From Peribacillus sp. ACCC06369 (GTDB taxonomy: Bacteria > Bacillota > Bacilli > Bacillales > DSM-1321): a stretch of 64,000 bases of DNA. Every line of letters starts with the position of its first letter. Positions within the stretch are counted from its first letter, which is position 1. The position numbers and the translations under genes were made by a program. The stretch lies in assembly GCF_030348945.1 (NCBI RefSeq), contig NZ_JAUCEN010000002.1:5270001-5334000 (forward strand). The letters are read 5' to 3'. Shown piece by piece: positions 57,262 through 64,000 of this stretch. The notes under the pieces are model-generated. The model was not told where the DNA came from, searched no databases, and worked only from the letters and a program-made list of their open reading frames with translations.

Positions 57262-58143
57262 TCAATGATTAGAAGCATTTTCAATCAGGGACGCAAATCC
57301 CTCGACTGATAATCCCGGTGAAATCCGAACCCTATGCAGGGAATGCATCCCTTGGTCCCTTGAAGCTCCTCCAGGTTCGGTAGTGACTGCCATCTTGTAT
57401 CCAGCTTCTTCTGACACCCATAGACTTTCTTCGTTATACCGGCCAACCGGATAGGAAATTACTGTCGTGTCCTGGTCGAGGATACGGTCGAATAGCTCCT
57501 TCGACTGAACCATTTCCGCTTCTTGCTGCTCTGCCGTCATCCGGTTCAACTCCAAATGGTTGATAGTATGACTTTCGATTGAAATCCCATTCCTGCTCAT
57601 CTCCAACATTTGATTTTCAGTCAGGTGATGACCTTTATCAATGGACTTCCCGATCATGAAGATGGTTGCTTTCATATCATATTCTTTTAATATGGGGAAA
57701 GCCTCCGTGTAGTTATCTGTATAGCCATCATCAAAAGTAAGCCAGACGCACTTATCACTTGGCATCCGATTTTCGGTTAAAACGAGGAATGCTTCTTTAG
57801 GGGATAATGTATAGTAACCATTCTCCCGAAGCCAAGTCATTTGGGATTGGAATTCCTCTCTTGGAACCCGAAGGCCATTACCTTCAGAAATGCTATGATA
57901 CATCAATATTGGAAACTGAACCGCGGAATCGGCCCTTATCCAGTTTCTCGTATCGATTTGTTCCGGTTCGTCCTTTGAATCCTGTCCGGTGCCATTCTCC
58001 GCTGCCTCAACCACTTCAATGTCATCTTCCGCAATCGGCGCAGCCCTCTTTGTGCCTATACCCTCTAAAATCCCTTGTGAGCATGCAGGTAAAATTAATA
58101 TCCCCAGCAATGCCACAAACAGTAAAACTCTGTATTTTCCCAC
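57262..58143 (-). CDS. Polysaccharide deacetylase family lipoprotein
   Basis: Secreted NodB-domain hydrolase of about 293 aa, likely acting on N-acetylglucosamine polymers of cell wall or exopolysaccharide. The signal peptide ends in LPAC. The deacetylase has LMYHSISEGNG, WLTFDDGYTDNYTEAFPILK (Asp pair for metal and catalysis), and IESHTINHLELN (His metal ligands). AGGAG is only 1 base from the ATG at 58149 but 7 bases from the GTG at 58143, so I use the latter. It lies between the B12 operon and tRNA-Arg and has no obvious partner. Confidence 0.88.
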   Translation of the reverse strand: MGKYRVLLFVALLGILILPACSQGILEGIGTKRAAPIAEDDIEVVEAAENGTGQDSKDEPEQIDTRNWIRADSAVQFPILMYHSISEGNGLRVPREEFQSQMTWLRENGYYTLSPKEAFLVLTENRMPSDKCVWLTFDDGYTDNYTEAFPILKEYDMKATIFMIGKSIDKGHHLTENQMLEMSRNGISIESHTINHLELNRMTAEQQEAEMVQSKELFDRILDQDTTVISYPVGRYNEESLWVSEEAGYKMAVTTEPGGASRDQGMHSLHRVRISPGLSVEGFASLIENASNH

Positions 58144-58292
58144 TATCATTCTCCTATTTTTTTCTAGTATAATAGTACCAGAAAACCAACCAATAATAAA
58201 GTATTCCATTTAACGAAAAAAAAGGAAAAAGCAGAAATAAGAGACCCGCTAAGCGTTTAGATGATTTTTTCATAATTATTATTGCTATTAAC

Positions 58293-58321
58293 TTGAAAAG
58301 TTTGCCTATAAGAAATATAAT
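58293..58321 (+). promoter_or_regulatory. Promoter of tRNA-Arg
   Basis: TTGAAA and TATAAT with exactly 17 bases between; transcription would start about 20 bases before the tRNA. Confidence 0.85.
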
Positions 58322-58347
58322 AAATAGGTCGTCGACTTTTTTTATAT

Positions 58348-58421
58348 GTCCCAGTAGCTCAGCAGGATAGAGCGACAGCCTCCTAAGCTGTAGGTCGTAG
58401 GTTCGATTCCTATCTGGGACG
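58348..58421 (+). tRNA. tRNA-Arg (anticodon CCU)
   Basis: Acceptor stem GTCCCAG / CTGGGAC, D-arm AGCTCAGCAGGATAGAGC, anticodon stem ACAGC / GCTGT with loop CTCCTAA (anticodon CCT at its centre), and a normal T-arm TAGGTTCGATTCCTA. 74 bases, no encoded CCA. It reads AGG codons. Confidence 0.97.
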
Positions 58422-58428
58422 CTAATTT

Positions 58429-58475
58429 TAAAACCCTGTTACAATGCGGTATCTCCGCGTCGTAACAGGGTTTTT
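58429..58475 (+). terminator. Terminator of tRNA-Arg
   Basis: AAAACCCTGTTAC / GTAACAGGGTTTT stem with a GC-rich 19-base loop, then T-run. Confidence 0.9.
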
Positions 58476-58702
58476 CTGTTGGTATGGCCTTACCTATTTA
58501 GGTTTTTGAGGGGCTTCCAATGTAAAGGTCGGATTTCTAGATACCGGTATGAGAAAAGTCGGAAGTATCGGCGAACATTACATTATGAGATTAACCATTT
58601 AATTTTCTTTCAACTTTTTGACTCTGTTTAAAGAGAAGTTTTAATTAATGATGTTTTTCGATATATATATCCGCAGAAAAGTAATATTTTTTTGAAATAT
58701 AT

Positions 58703-58727
58703 GTTTTAACCTGTCCCATCCGGGTAG
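58703..58727 (+). promoter_or_regulatory. Sigma-B-like promoter of two tiny paralogous genes
   Basis: GTTTTA, a 13-base spacer, then GGGTAG, each box one mismatch from the general-stress consensus. It is 45 bases upstream of the first small gene. Confidence 0.55.
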
Positions 58728-58771
58728 ATAAATACTGTAAGACATTCTCACCAAAGGAGATGATGTGCACG

Positions 58772-58843
58772 ATGAGTACAATCAGAAGCCAATGGAACAA
58801 AGAGAATGACGCAGCGGTGTTTAGTCCCGGTGATCAGCGTTAG
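58772..58843 (+). CDS. Truncated paralogue of the next gene (23 aa)
   Basis: The 23-residue frame MSTIRSQWNKENDAAVFSPG ending DQR resembles the first 23 residues of the following gene (WNPENDEAIFSPGDQ). A TAG stops it where the longer gene continues, so it is either a short peptide or a truncated duplicate. AAGGAG lies 12 bases upstream; an in-frame ATG at 58763 is nearer. It may be dead. Confidence 0.45.
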   Translation: MSTIRSQWNKENDAAVFSPGDQR

Positions 58844-58918
58844 AGTCAATTGAAGAGTTAGTCGATAACCAAAATGGGAATTACTAGTCTTCTCGCCCAA
58901 AGGAGGAGGATACTGATC

Positions 58919-59086
58919 ATGAGTATTTACAACCTATGGAATCCAGAGAATGATGAAGCAATTTTCAGTCCGGGTGATCAGCAGACATTTAGTACGCTTA
59001 CACTAGCAGATACGGATAAATACACACATACAACTGACGAAACACTTGAATATGAATTACACGGCACCGTACTGAATGAAATTTAA
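58919..59086 (+). CDS. Small acidic protein of unknown function (55 aa)
   Basis: The ATG at 58919 has AGGAGGAGG about 8 bases upstream, a very strong site. The product is acidic and soluble, begins MSIYNLWNPENDEAIFSPGD and continues with a Thr/Asp-rich half (TLADTDKYTHTTDE) to a C-terminus HGTVLNEI. No signal, membrane segment or known motif is visible. A shorter copy precedes it and both share a sigma-B-like promoter, so I infer a stress-induced small protein. It has its own terminator. Confidence 0.7.
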   Translation: MSIYNLWNPENDEAIFSPGDQQTFSTLTLADTDKYTHTTDETLEYELHGTVLNEI

Positions 59087-59103
59087 CCCTAAGCAGTGAT
59101 ATA

Positions 59104-59138
59104 TGGAAAAGGATGGAGCGAATGCTCCATCCTTTTCT
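59104..59138 (+). terminator. Terminator of the small acidic protein gene
   Basis: Perfect stem GAAAAGGATGGAGC / GCTCCATCCTTTTC with a 4-base loop. Confidence 0.85.
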
Positions 59139-59254
59139 GCTGTCTTTTACTTTTATATGGATTTCGCCACTTCATCAAGCGGCAATCTTTTGTCTGGAAA
59201 GATGGACCTGCCCACAATGAACTTGCCCACCCCGCCCCATGCAAATACCCCCCA

Positions 59255-59302
59255 AAAAAAAGGCCCTTTCACTATTAAGCTTAAAGTGAAGGACCATTTT
59301 CT
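59255..59302 (-). terminator. Terminator of topB
   Basis: On the minus strand GGTCCTTCACT pairs with AGTGAAAGGGCC, followed by T8. Confidence 0.82.
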
Positions 59303-59303
59303 T

Positions 59304-61496
59304 TTATTTATCGAATTTCAGTTTGGCCAAAGCATCCGCTAAGGCAGTATTGATCGGCTCTTCTTTATTTTGCTTTTTCATATAATTGGAGACTTCATTT
59401 TTTGATACTTTTTGATTTTTATTTTGCCCTCTTCGTTTATTGTAAGAAGAAAGTTTTTCGTGAAAACCGCATTTACAGGTGAATGTCTGTGCTTCTCCTT
59501 GACCGCGCATTTCCATCTTTTTGTGACATTGTGGACATCTGGCATTTGTTACACGTGAAACACCTTTTTTGTGGCCACATTCACGATCCTGACAGACAAG
59601 CATTTTTCCCTTTTTACTATTCACTTCAAGCATCAGCTTGCCGCAATCAGGACATTTCGTTCCTGACACGTTATCATGCTTGAACTTTTGGTCACTATTT
59701 TTGATTTCTTGAACGATATTTTTGGCATAGGTGCGCATATCGCCGATGAATGCCTGTTTTGGTAGCTGTCCTTTGGCAATCGCTGTTAACTTTTGCTCCC
59801 ATTGAGCTGTCAGTGCTGGAGATCGTAAGTCTTCAGGTGCCAATTGAAGGAGTTGTTTACCTTTCGAAGTTACATGAAGGCCCTTCCCTCTCTTTTCAAT
59901 CAGGAAGCTATTGAACAATTTTTCAATAACGTCAGCACGTGTTGCAACAGTCCCAATCCCTCCAGTTTCACCCAGAGTCTTGATGAGTTCCTTGCTTTCC
60001 CCTGCCATGAAACGAGCAGGATTTTCCATTGCCGAAAGAAGCGACCCTTCATTGAACGGCTCCGGTGGTTTCGTTTCACCCTCTGTTTGTTTCACAGTCG
60101 AAATGGATAAACTGTCACCTTTTTGAACGTTCGGAAGCAGTTGCTCAGCAAGGCCATCTTTAGCTTCTTCCTCGTCGAATTGGTGATCATAGACTTCCTT
60201 CCAGCCAGATTTCAGGACGACCTTCCCTTTTGCCATGAACGTCTCCTGTCCCATTTTTGCGGTGACGGTCGTTTGCTCATATTCAAAAGGCGGCATTAAT
60301 ACGGCAAGAAACCTTTTAACGACCAAATCATAGATTTTAGATTCTTTGTCGCTCAGTTTTCCCGGTAGCGGAGTCTGCTCAGTGGGGATGATCGCATGGT
60401 GATCCGAGACCTTGCTATCATCCACGAACGATTTATTGGCCTTAATCGGGCTGCGCAGGATCCTTGATGCATACTGGGCATATGGTTTAATGCTGACAGC
60501 CTGTAATCTTTCTTTTAGCGTATCAACCAAATCCGTTGATAAAAAGCGTGAATCCGTCCTTGGATACGTCAAGACTTTATGGCTTTCATATAAGCGCTGC
60601 ATGATCGATAACGTCTCTTTCGCCGAATAACCAAATTTCTTATTGGCGTCCCTTTGAAGTTCCGTTAAATCATATAAAGAAGGGGCAAAACTTTTCTTAT
60701 GTGCTTTGTTCACTTCCACCACTTCTGCCTTTTTCCCCTTCACGGCTGAAAGAACCTTTTCTGCCTTGGCTTTGTCAAATGTGCGGATATCTTTAGATTG
60801 GGCATCTTGCCAGATTAGGCGCAAATTGGATTCTGCAGTTGCCGAAACGCCATAATATTTCTTAGGCTGGAATTGTTTTATTTCTTCTTCTTTTTTTGCA
60901 ATCATCGCAAGTGTCGGCGTTTGGACGCGGCCGCAGGATAGCTGGGCATTGTGCTTCGTAGTAAGAGCCCGTGTCGCGTTCATCCCAACGATCCAGTCCG
61001 CTTCTGCCCTAGCAACAGCAGAGGCAAATAGGTTTTCATACTCCTTGCCATCCTTCAGCTTTTTAAATCCATCTTTGATCGCTTTATCCGTTACAGAGGA
61101 AATCCAAAGCCGTTTGATCGGCTTCTTTACATTCGCTTTTTCGAGAATCCAGCGTGCAACGAGCTCCCCTTCGCGGCCAGCATCTGTTGCAATGATGACA
61201 TCCTTGACATCATTGCGGTTCAATTGTGTTTTAACCGATTGGAACTGTTTGCCTGATTGCTTGATCACGACCAATTTCAAAGACGGCGGCAACATGGGCA
61301 GGTCCTCAAGGCGCCAAGTTTTATATTTTTCATCATAAGTTTCCGGATCTGCATGTGTGACCAAATGACCCAGGGCCCAAGTGACGATATACTGATCGCC
61401 TTCAAAAAAACCATTTCCCTTTCTCCCGCAATTCAGCACTTTCGCTATATCTCTTCCGACCGAAGGTTTCTCGGCCAGTACGACTGTTTTACTCAT
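59304..61496 (-). CDS. topB: DNA topoisomerase III
   Basis: Type IA topoisomerase of 730 aa that decatenates DNA with single-strand passage. TOPRIM domain with LAEKPSVGRDIAKVL and IIATDAGREGELVARWI. The catalytic Tyr is in YPRTDSRFLS. A C-terminal zinc region has CPDCGKL, CQDRECGHKKG and CPQCHKKMEM, more cysteines than the E. coli enzyme, as usual in Bacillus. A basic tail follows. ATG start with GAAAGG upstream. Monocistronic. Confidence 0.95.
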   Translation of the reverse strand: MSKTVVLAEKPSVGRDIAKVLNCGRKGNGFFEGDQYIVTWALGHLVTHADPETYDEKYKTWRLEDLPMLPPSLKLVVIKQSGKQFQSVKTQLNRNDVKDVIIATDAGREGELVARWILEKANVKKPIKRLWISSVTDKAIKDGFKKLKDGKEYENLFASAVARAEADWIVGMNATRALTTKHNAQLSCGRVQTPTLAMIAKKEEEIKQFQPKKYYGVSATAESNLRLIWQDAQSKDIRTFDKAKAEKVLSAVKGKKAEVVEVNKAHKKSFAPSLYDLTELQRDANKKFGYSAKETLSIMQRLYESHKVLTYPRTDSRFLSTDLVDTLKERLQAVSIKPYAQYASRILRSPIKANKSFVDDSKVSDHHAIIPTEQTPLPGKLSDKESKIYDLVVKRFLAVLMPPFEYEQTTVTAKMGQETFMAKGKVVLKSGWKEVYDHQFDEEEAKDGLAEQLLPNVQKGDSLSISTVKQTEGETKPPEPFNEGSLLSAMENPARFMAGESKELIKTLGETGGIGTVATRADVIEKLFNSFLIEKRGKGLHVTSKGKQLLQLAPEDLRSPALTAQWEQKLTAIAKGQLPKQAFIGDMRTYAKNIVQEIKNSDQKFKHDNVSGTKCPDCGKLMLEVNSKKGKMLVCQDRECGHKKGVSRVTNARCPQCHKKMEMRGQGEAQTFTCKCGFHEKLSSYNKRRGQNKNQKVSKNEVSNYMKKQNKEEPINTALADALAKLKFDK

Positions 61497-61744
61497 AGTG
61501 ACATCCTTTCCCTTTTAAACTGATTCCTCTATTATCTCATATAATTTATGACAGGGCGATAATGCACAGGCATGGCATCCCAAAAACAGATCCAACAGGT
61601 ATCGATCCATTGAATTTCCCGCCTGGGCTCACTTGTACCCAAGGGGATAAATGTAAATTAATAGATTAGATAGCAATCCCGTGCAGTTTTTAGTATGATG
61701 AAACGTAGGGATTTTTTCAAATTAATTGGGAGGTTCAATATAAA

Positions 61745-63295
61745 ATGAGCTTACTTTCTATAGATAAATTAGCACACAGCTTTGGCGACCGTACCTTATT
61801 CAAGGATGTTTCCTTCCGCCTGATGGCCGGTGAACATGTTGGTCTGGTCGGGGCAAATGGTGTCGGGAAATCAACGATGATGAATATCATTACAGGACAA
61901 CTTATCCATGATGATGGCCGGGTGGAATGGACACCTGGTGTCGAATATGGCTATCTTGATCAACATACGATACTTTCAAAAGGTAAATCGATTCGCGACG
62001 TCTTAAGGGATGCATACTTACCTTTATTCGAGCAGGAAAAAGCACTGAATGAAGTAACAGAGAAAATGGGGACGGCCACTCCAGAAGAACTTGAAGAACT
62101 CTTGGAACAAATGGGTGAGATTCAGGACAAGCTGGAAGCCGGCGGTTTTTACAATCTGGATATTAAAATTGAAGAAGCGGCACGCGGTTTAGGGTTGGAT
62201 GCAATCGGTTTGGACCGTGATGTCTCTGCCCTAAGCGGTGGACAACGGACAAAGGTTTTACTAGCAAAGTTACTTTTGGAACAGCCTGAAGTGCTGCTCC
62301 TTGATGAACCGACGAACTACTTGGATGTAGAGCATATCCGCTGGCTGAGCAGCTACTTAAAGGAATATCCTAATGCATTCTTATTAATTTCGCATGACAC
62401 TGAGTTCATGAACGGCGTCGTCGACGTCATTTTCCATCTTGAATTTTCAAAACTGACCCGTTACACGGCAACTTATGAAAAATTCCTTGAGCTGGCTGAA
62501 TTGAATAAAAACCAACATATTAACGCATATGAAAAACAGCGCGAATTCATTAAAAAGCAGGAAGACTTCATTGCAAAAAATAAAGCCCGCTACTCAACGA
62601 CCGGTCGGGCAAAGAGCCGTCAAAAGCAATTGAACCGGATGGAACGCATCGATCGTCCAGAAACTGCAATGAAACCTACCTTTGATTTTAAAGAATCACG
62701 TGCGAGCAGCCGTTATGTATTTGAAGGTGAAGATTTGGAAATCGGATATGACCGCCCATTACTTCCGAAGTTGTCCATGACCATCGAACGGGGAGAAAAA
62801 ATTGCCGTGGTCGGCTGTAATGGAGTTGGTAAATCCACTCTTTTAAAAACGATATTAGGTAAAATTGATCCTCTAGGCGGCAAAAGATCACTTGGCGATT
62901 TCCTTTTTTCTTCTTATTTTGAACAGGAAGTGAAAGCAGGCAATACGACGCCGATAGATGAAGTATGGAATGCATTTCCACATCTGGACCAACCGCAGGT
63001 ACGTGCCATTCTTGCCCGTGTCGGTTTGAAAAACGAGCACATTACACGTCCGATGAGCCATTTAAGCGGTGGTGAACAATCTAAAGTACGCCTGTGCAAA
63101 CTTATGCTTACCGAAAGCAATTGGCTGTTATTCGATGAGCCGACAAACCATTTGGATGTCGTTGCAAAAGAAGAACTGAAACGTGCATTGAAAGAGTATA
63201 AAGGAACGATTGTCCTCGTATGCCATGAACCTGATTTCTATGAAGATTGGGTTACCAAAGTATGGGATGTAGAAGAATGGTCTGCCCAAAATTAA
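61745..63295 (+). CDS. ABC-F family ATPase
   Basis: Soluble protein of 516 aa with two ABC domains and no membrane part. Walker A GANGVGKSTM and GCNGVGKSTL; signatures LSGGQRTKVLLAK and LSGGEQSKVRLCK; Walker B LLLDEPTNYLD and LLFDEPTNHLD. The linker between them is rich in basic residues (KQREFIKKQEDFIAKNKARY). ABC-F proteins act on ribosomes to regulate or rescue translation. Length and composition are close to B. subtilis YfmM or YkpA, but I cannot decide which. An antibiotic-resistance role is possible yet not shown. GGGAGG precedes the ATG. Confidence 0.9.
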   Translation: MSLLSIDKLAHSFGDRTLFKDVSFRLMAGEHVGLVGANGVGKSTMMNIITGQLIHDDGRVEWTPGVEYGYLDQHTILSKGKSIRDVLRDAYLPLFEQEKALNEVTEKMGTATPEELEELLEQMGEIQDKLEAGGFYNLDIKIEEAARGLGLDAIGLDRDVSALSGGQRTKVLLAKLLLEQPEVLLLDEPTNYLDVEHIRWLSSYLKEYPNAFLLISHDTEFMNGVVDVIFHLEFSKLTRYTATYEKFLELAELNKNQHINAYEKQREFIKKQEDFIAKNKARYSTTGRAKSRQKQLNRMERIDRPETAMKPTFDFKESRASSRYVFEGEDLEIGYDRPLLPKLSMTIERGEKIAVVGCNGVGKSTLLKTILGKIDPLGGKRSLGDFLFSSYFEQEVKAGNTTPIDEVWNAFPHLDQPQVRAILARVGLKNEHITRPMSHLSGGEQSKVRLCKLMLTESNWLLFDEPTNHLDVVAKEELKRALKEYKGTIVLVCHEPDFYEDWVTKVWDVEEWSAQN

Positions 63296-63299
63296 TTTT

Positions 63300-63340
63300 T
63301 TTAGGGGATGTCGCAGAACGCGGCATCCCCTTTATTATGA
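63300..63340 (+). terminator. Terminator of the ABC-F gene
   Basis: AGGGGATGTCGC / GCGGCATCCCCT stem with a short loop, then TTTATT. Confidence 0.85.
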
Positions 63341-63454
63341 AATAAATAAAAAGCTAGATCATACTTTTAATTGTTCGGACAGGTCTCATCCCGAACCATG
63401 ATTTAAAAAGATGGTCATTTACTGTTTTATCTGTAATCCCCATTGGATTGAGGA

Positions 63455-63560
63455 AATTTGCGACACTCCTGCCGAATAACTGGCTAGACGAGACACCAAA
63501 GAGCTTCGACGAGGTGACTTGGCAGACAGTCGCGGAAGGGAGCGGAGTCTGAAAACAACT
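63455..63560. repeat. Degenerate Bacillaceae intergenic repeat
   Basis: The stretch GCGACACTCCTGCCG, later GACGAGACAC, and GCGGAAGGGAGCGGAG resembles the abundant Bacillaceae intergenic element I know by its GACACTCCTGCGGGA and GCGGAAAGCGAGC pieces. This copy is decayed. The surrounding 63341-63742 has no supported gene. Confidence 0.5.
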
Positions 63561-63742
63561 GGAACGTTTATTAAAGAAAAAAACTGCAGGCAAACTCGCT
63601 TTTTTCGAATTTGTCTACAGTCTGAAAGTCAATTCTACATTTTTTTCTATATATTGATTTTTCCCTCTGTTATTTCACTGGACCGTTTTCATTTTGAATG
63701 AAACTGTGAAAAACTGTGCTATTAGATAATCAGAAAGATGTT

Positions 63743-64000
63743 CTATGTACGGTTATATTGGTAGTTACTCACCTTTTGTTTTTTGGGTTTTCCTCTATAC
63801 CTTAGGAGGTAAAGGATCAGTGTCAATGTAACGGCTATAGACAATTGAATTATAAAGATTGTTTTAATAATAAATAACGATTCAATAAAGATGCCAATAA
63901 CCATATACGAAACGATCATCAAGGCTTTTATCTTCTTTTGAATTTCATACTTATAAAAGCAATCTAAAATTAAGCTTAACATAAGAAAACAGTAGAATGC
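63743..64000 (-). CDS. Small membrane protein, 5' end beyond the window
   Basis: The minus frame is open from the window edge to a stop at 63743. An ATG at 63982 exists but lacks a ribosome site, and the six codons before it are open and hydrophobic (AFYCFL), so the real start is probably outside. The visible 85 residues hold three hydrophobic segments and a basic C-terminal tail (RYRGKPKKQKVSNYQYNRT). No family recognised. Confidence 0.55.
   Translation of the reverse strand, partial: AFYCFLMLSLILDCFYKYEIQKKIKALMIVSYMVIGIFIESLFIIKTIFIIQLSIAVTLTLILYLLRYRGKPKKQKVSNYQYNRT

Noticed and set aside
63354..63593. 79-codon minus frame
   Set aside because: It covers the degenerate intergenic repeat, lacks a ribosome site and looks non-coding.

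Overview
The window is chromosomal DNA of a Bacillaceae bacterium, moderately AT-rich and of low-GC Firmicute type. It has AGGAGG ribosome sites, many TTG/GTG starts, sporulation genes (rsfA, pbpG, gerQ), bacillithiol and HemQ genes, and long stretches in the gene order I know from the Bacillus subtilis ywjF-ywdA region. Gene content suggests a Peribacillus- or 'Bacillus simplex'-like species, but the sequence alone does not prove this. No phage, insertion sequence, CRISPR array or rRNA is visible.

Layout. (1) 0.3-11.1 kb: a minus-strand fatty-acid/branched-chain degradation operon (thiolase, 3-hydroxybutyryl-CoA dehydrogenase, two acyl-CoA dehydrogenases, a TetR regulator, and the B12-dependent fused mutase IcmF). 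Upstream lies its electron-transfer partner, a FadF-like membrane Fe-S protein. Both promoters carry TGA-N-TGA/TCA-N-TCA inverted repeats like the FadR operator, and the operon promoter also has a CcpA cre-like site. (2) 11.4-30.9 kb: a conserved housekeeping block: clsB, uvsE, argS-ywiB, speB-speE, pbpG, ywhD, ywhC, ywhB, ywgA-ywfO, a DUF1450 gene, rsfA, lipL-pta, hemQ, gerQ, ywdK-ywdI, and ung with a tiny Cys-rich gene coupled to it. (3) 31-39.6 kb: a phospholipase-D-like membrane protein, a YflT-type stress protein with a sigma-B-like promoter, a molybdopterin operon (mobA-moaE-moaD-moeB), pdxK, yojF-bshB2, and a MarR-MFS pair with a perfect palindromic operator over its promoter.

(4) 39.8-40.65 kb: a non-coding array of 42 copies of a 21-bp (sometimes 19-bp) unit whose commonest form contains a 13-bp palindrome. 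This is the most unusual sequence in the window. (5) 40.7-47.1 kb: a sugar-dehydrogenase-like lipoprotein, a HAD phosphatase, a tandem P-loop ATPase, a YbaK-type deacylase, gluconokinase and a badly decayed gluconate permease. (6) 47.2-57.2 kb: a twelve-gene cobalamin salvage operon behind a cobalamin riboswitch (btuF, btuC, btuD-cbiZ fusion, cbiB, cobD, cobU, cobS, cobC, a cobU-like gene, an adenosyltransferase, cblT, cblS). It imports corrinoids and alpha-ribazole and makes adenosylcobalamin, the cofactor IcmF needs. (7) 57.2-64 kb: a polysaccharide-deacetylase lipoprotein, tRNA-Arg(CCU), a pair of tiny paralogous genes behind a sigma-B-like promoter, topB, an ABC-F ATPase, and a membrane-protein gene that runs off the window.

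All assignments come from reading motifs, start sites and gene order by eye. No database search was possible. Several starts were moved downstream of the longest open frame because a Shine-Dalgarno sequence supports an internal codon.
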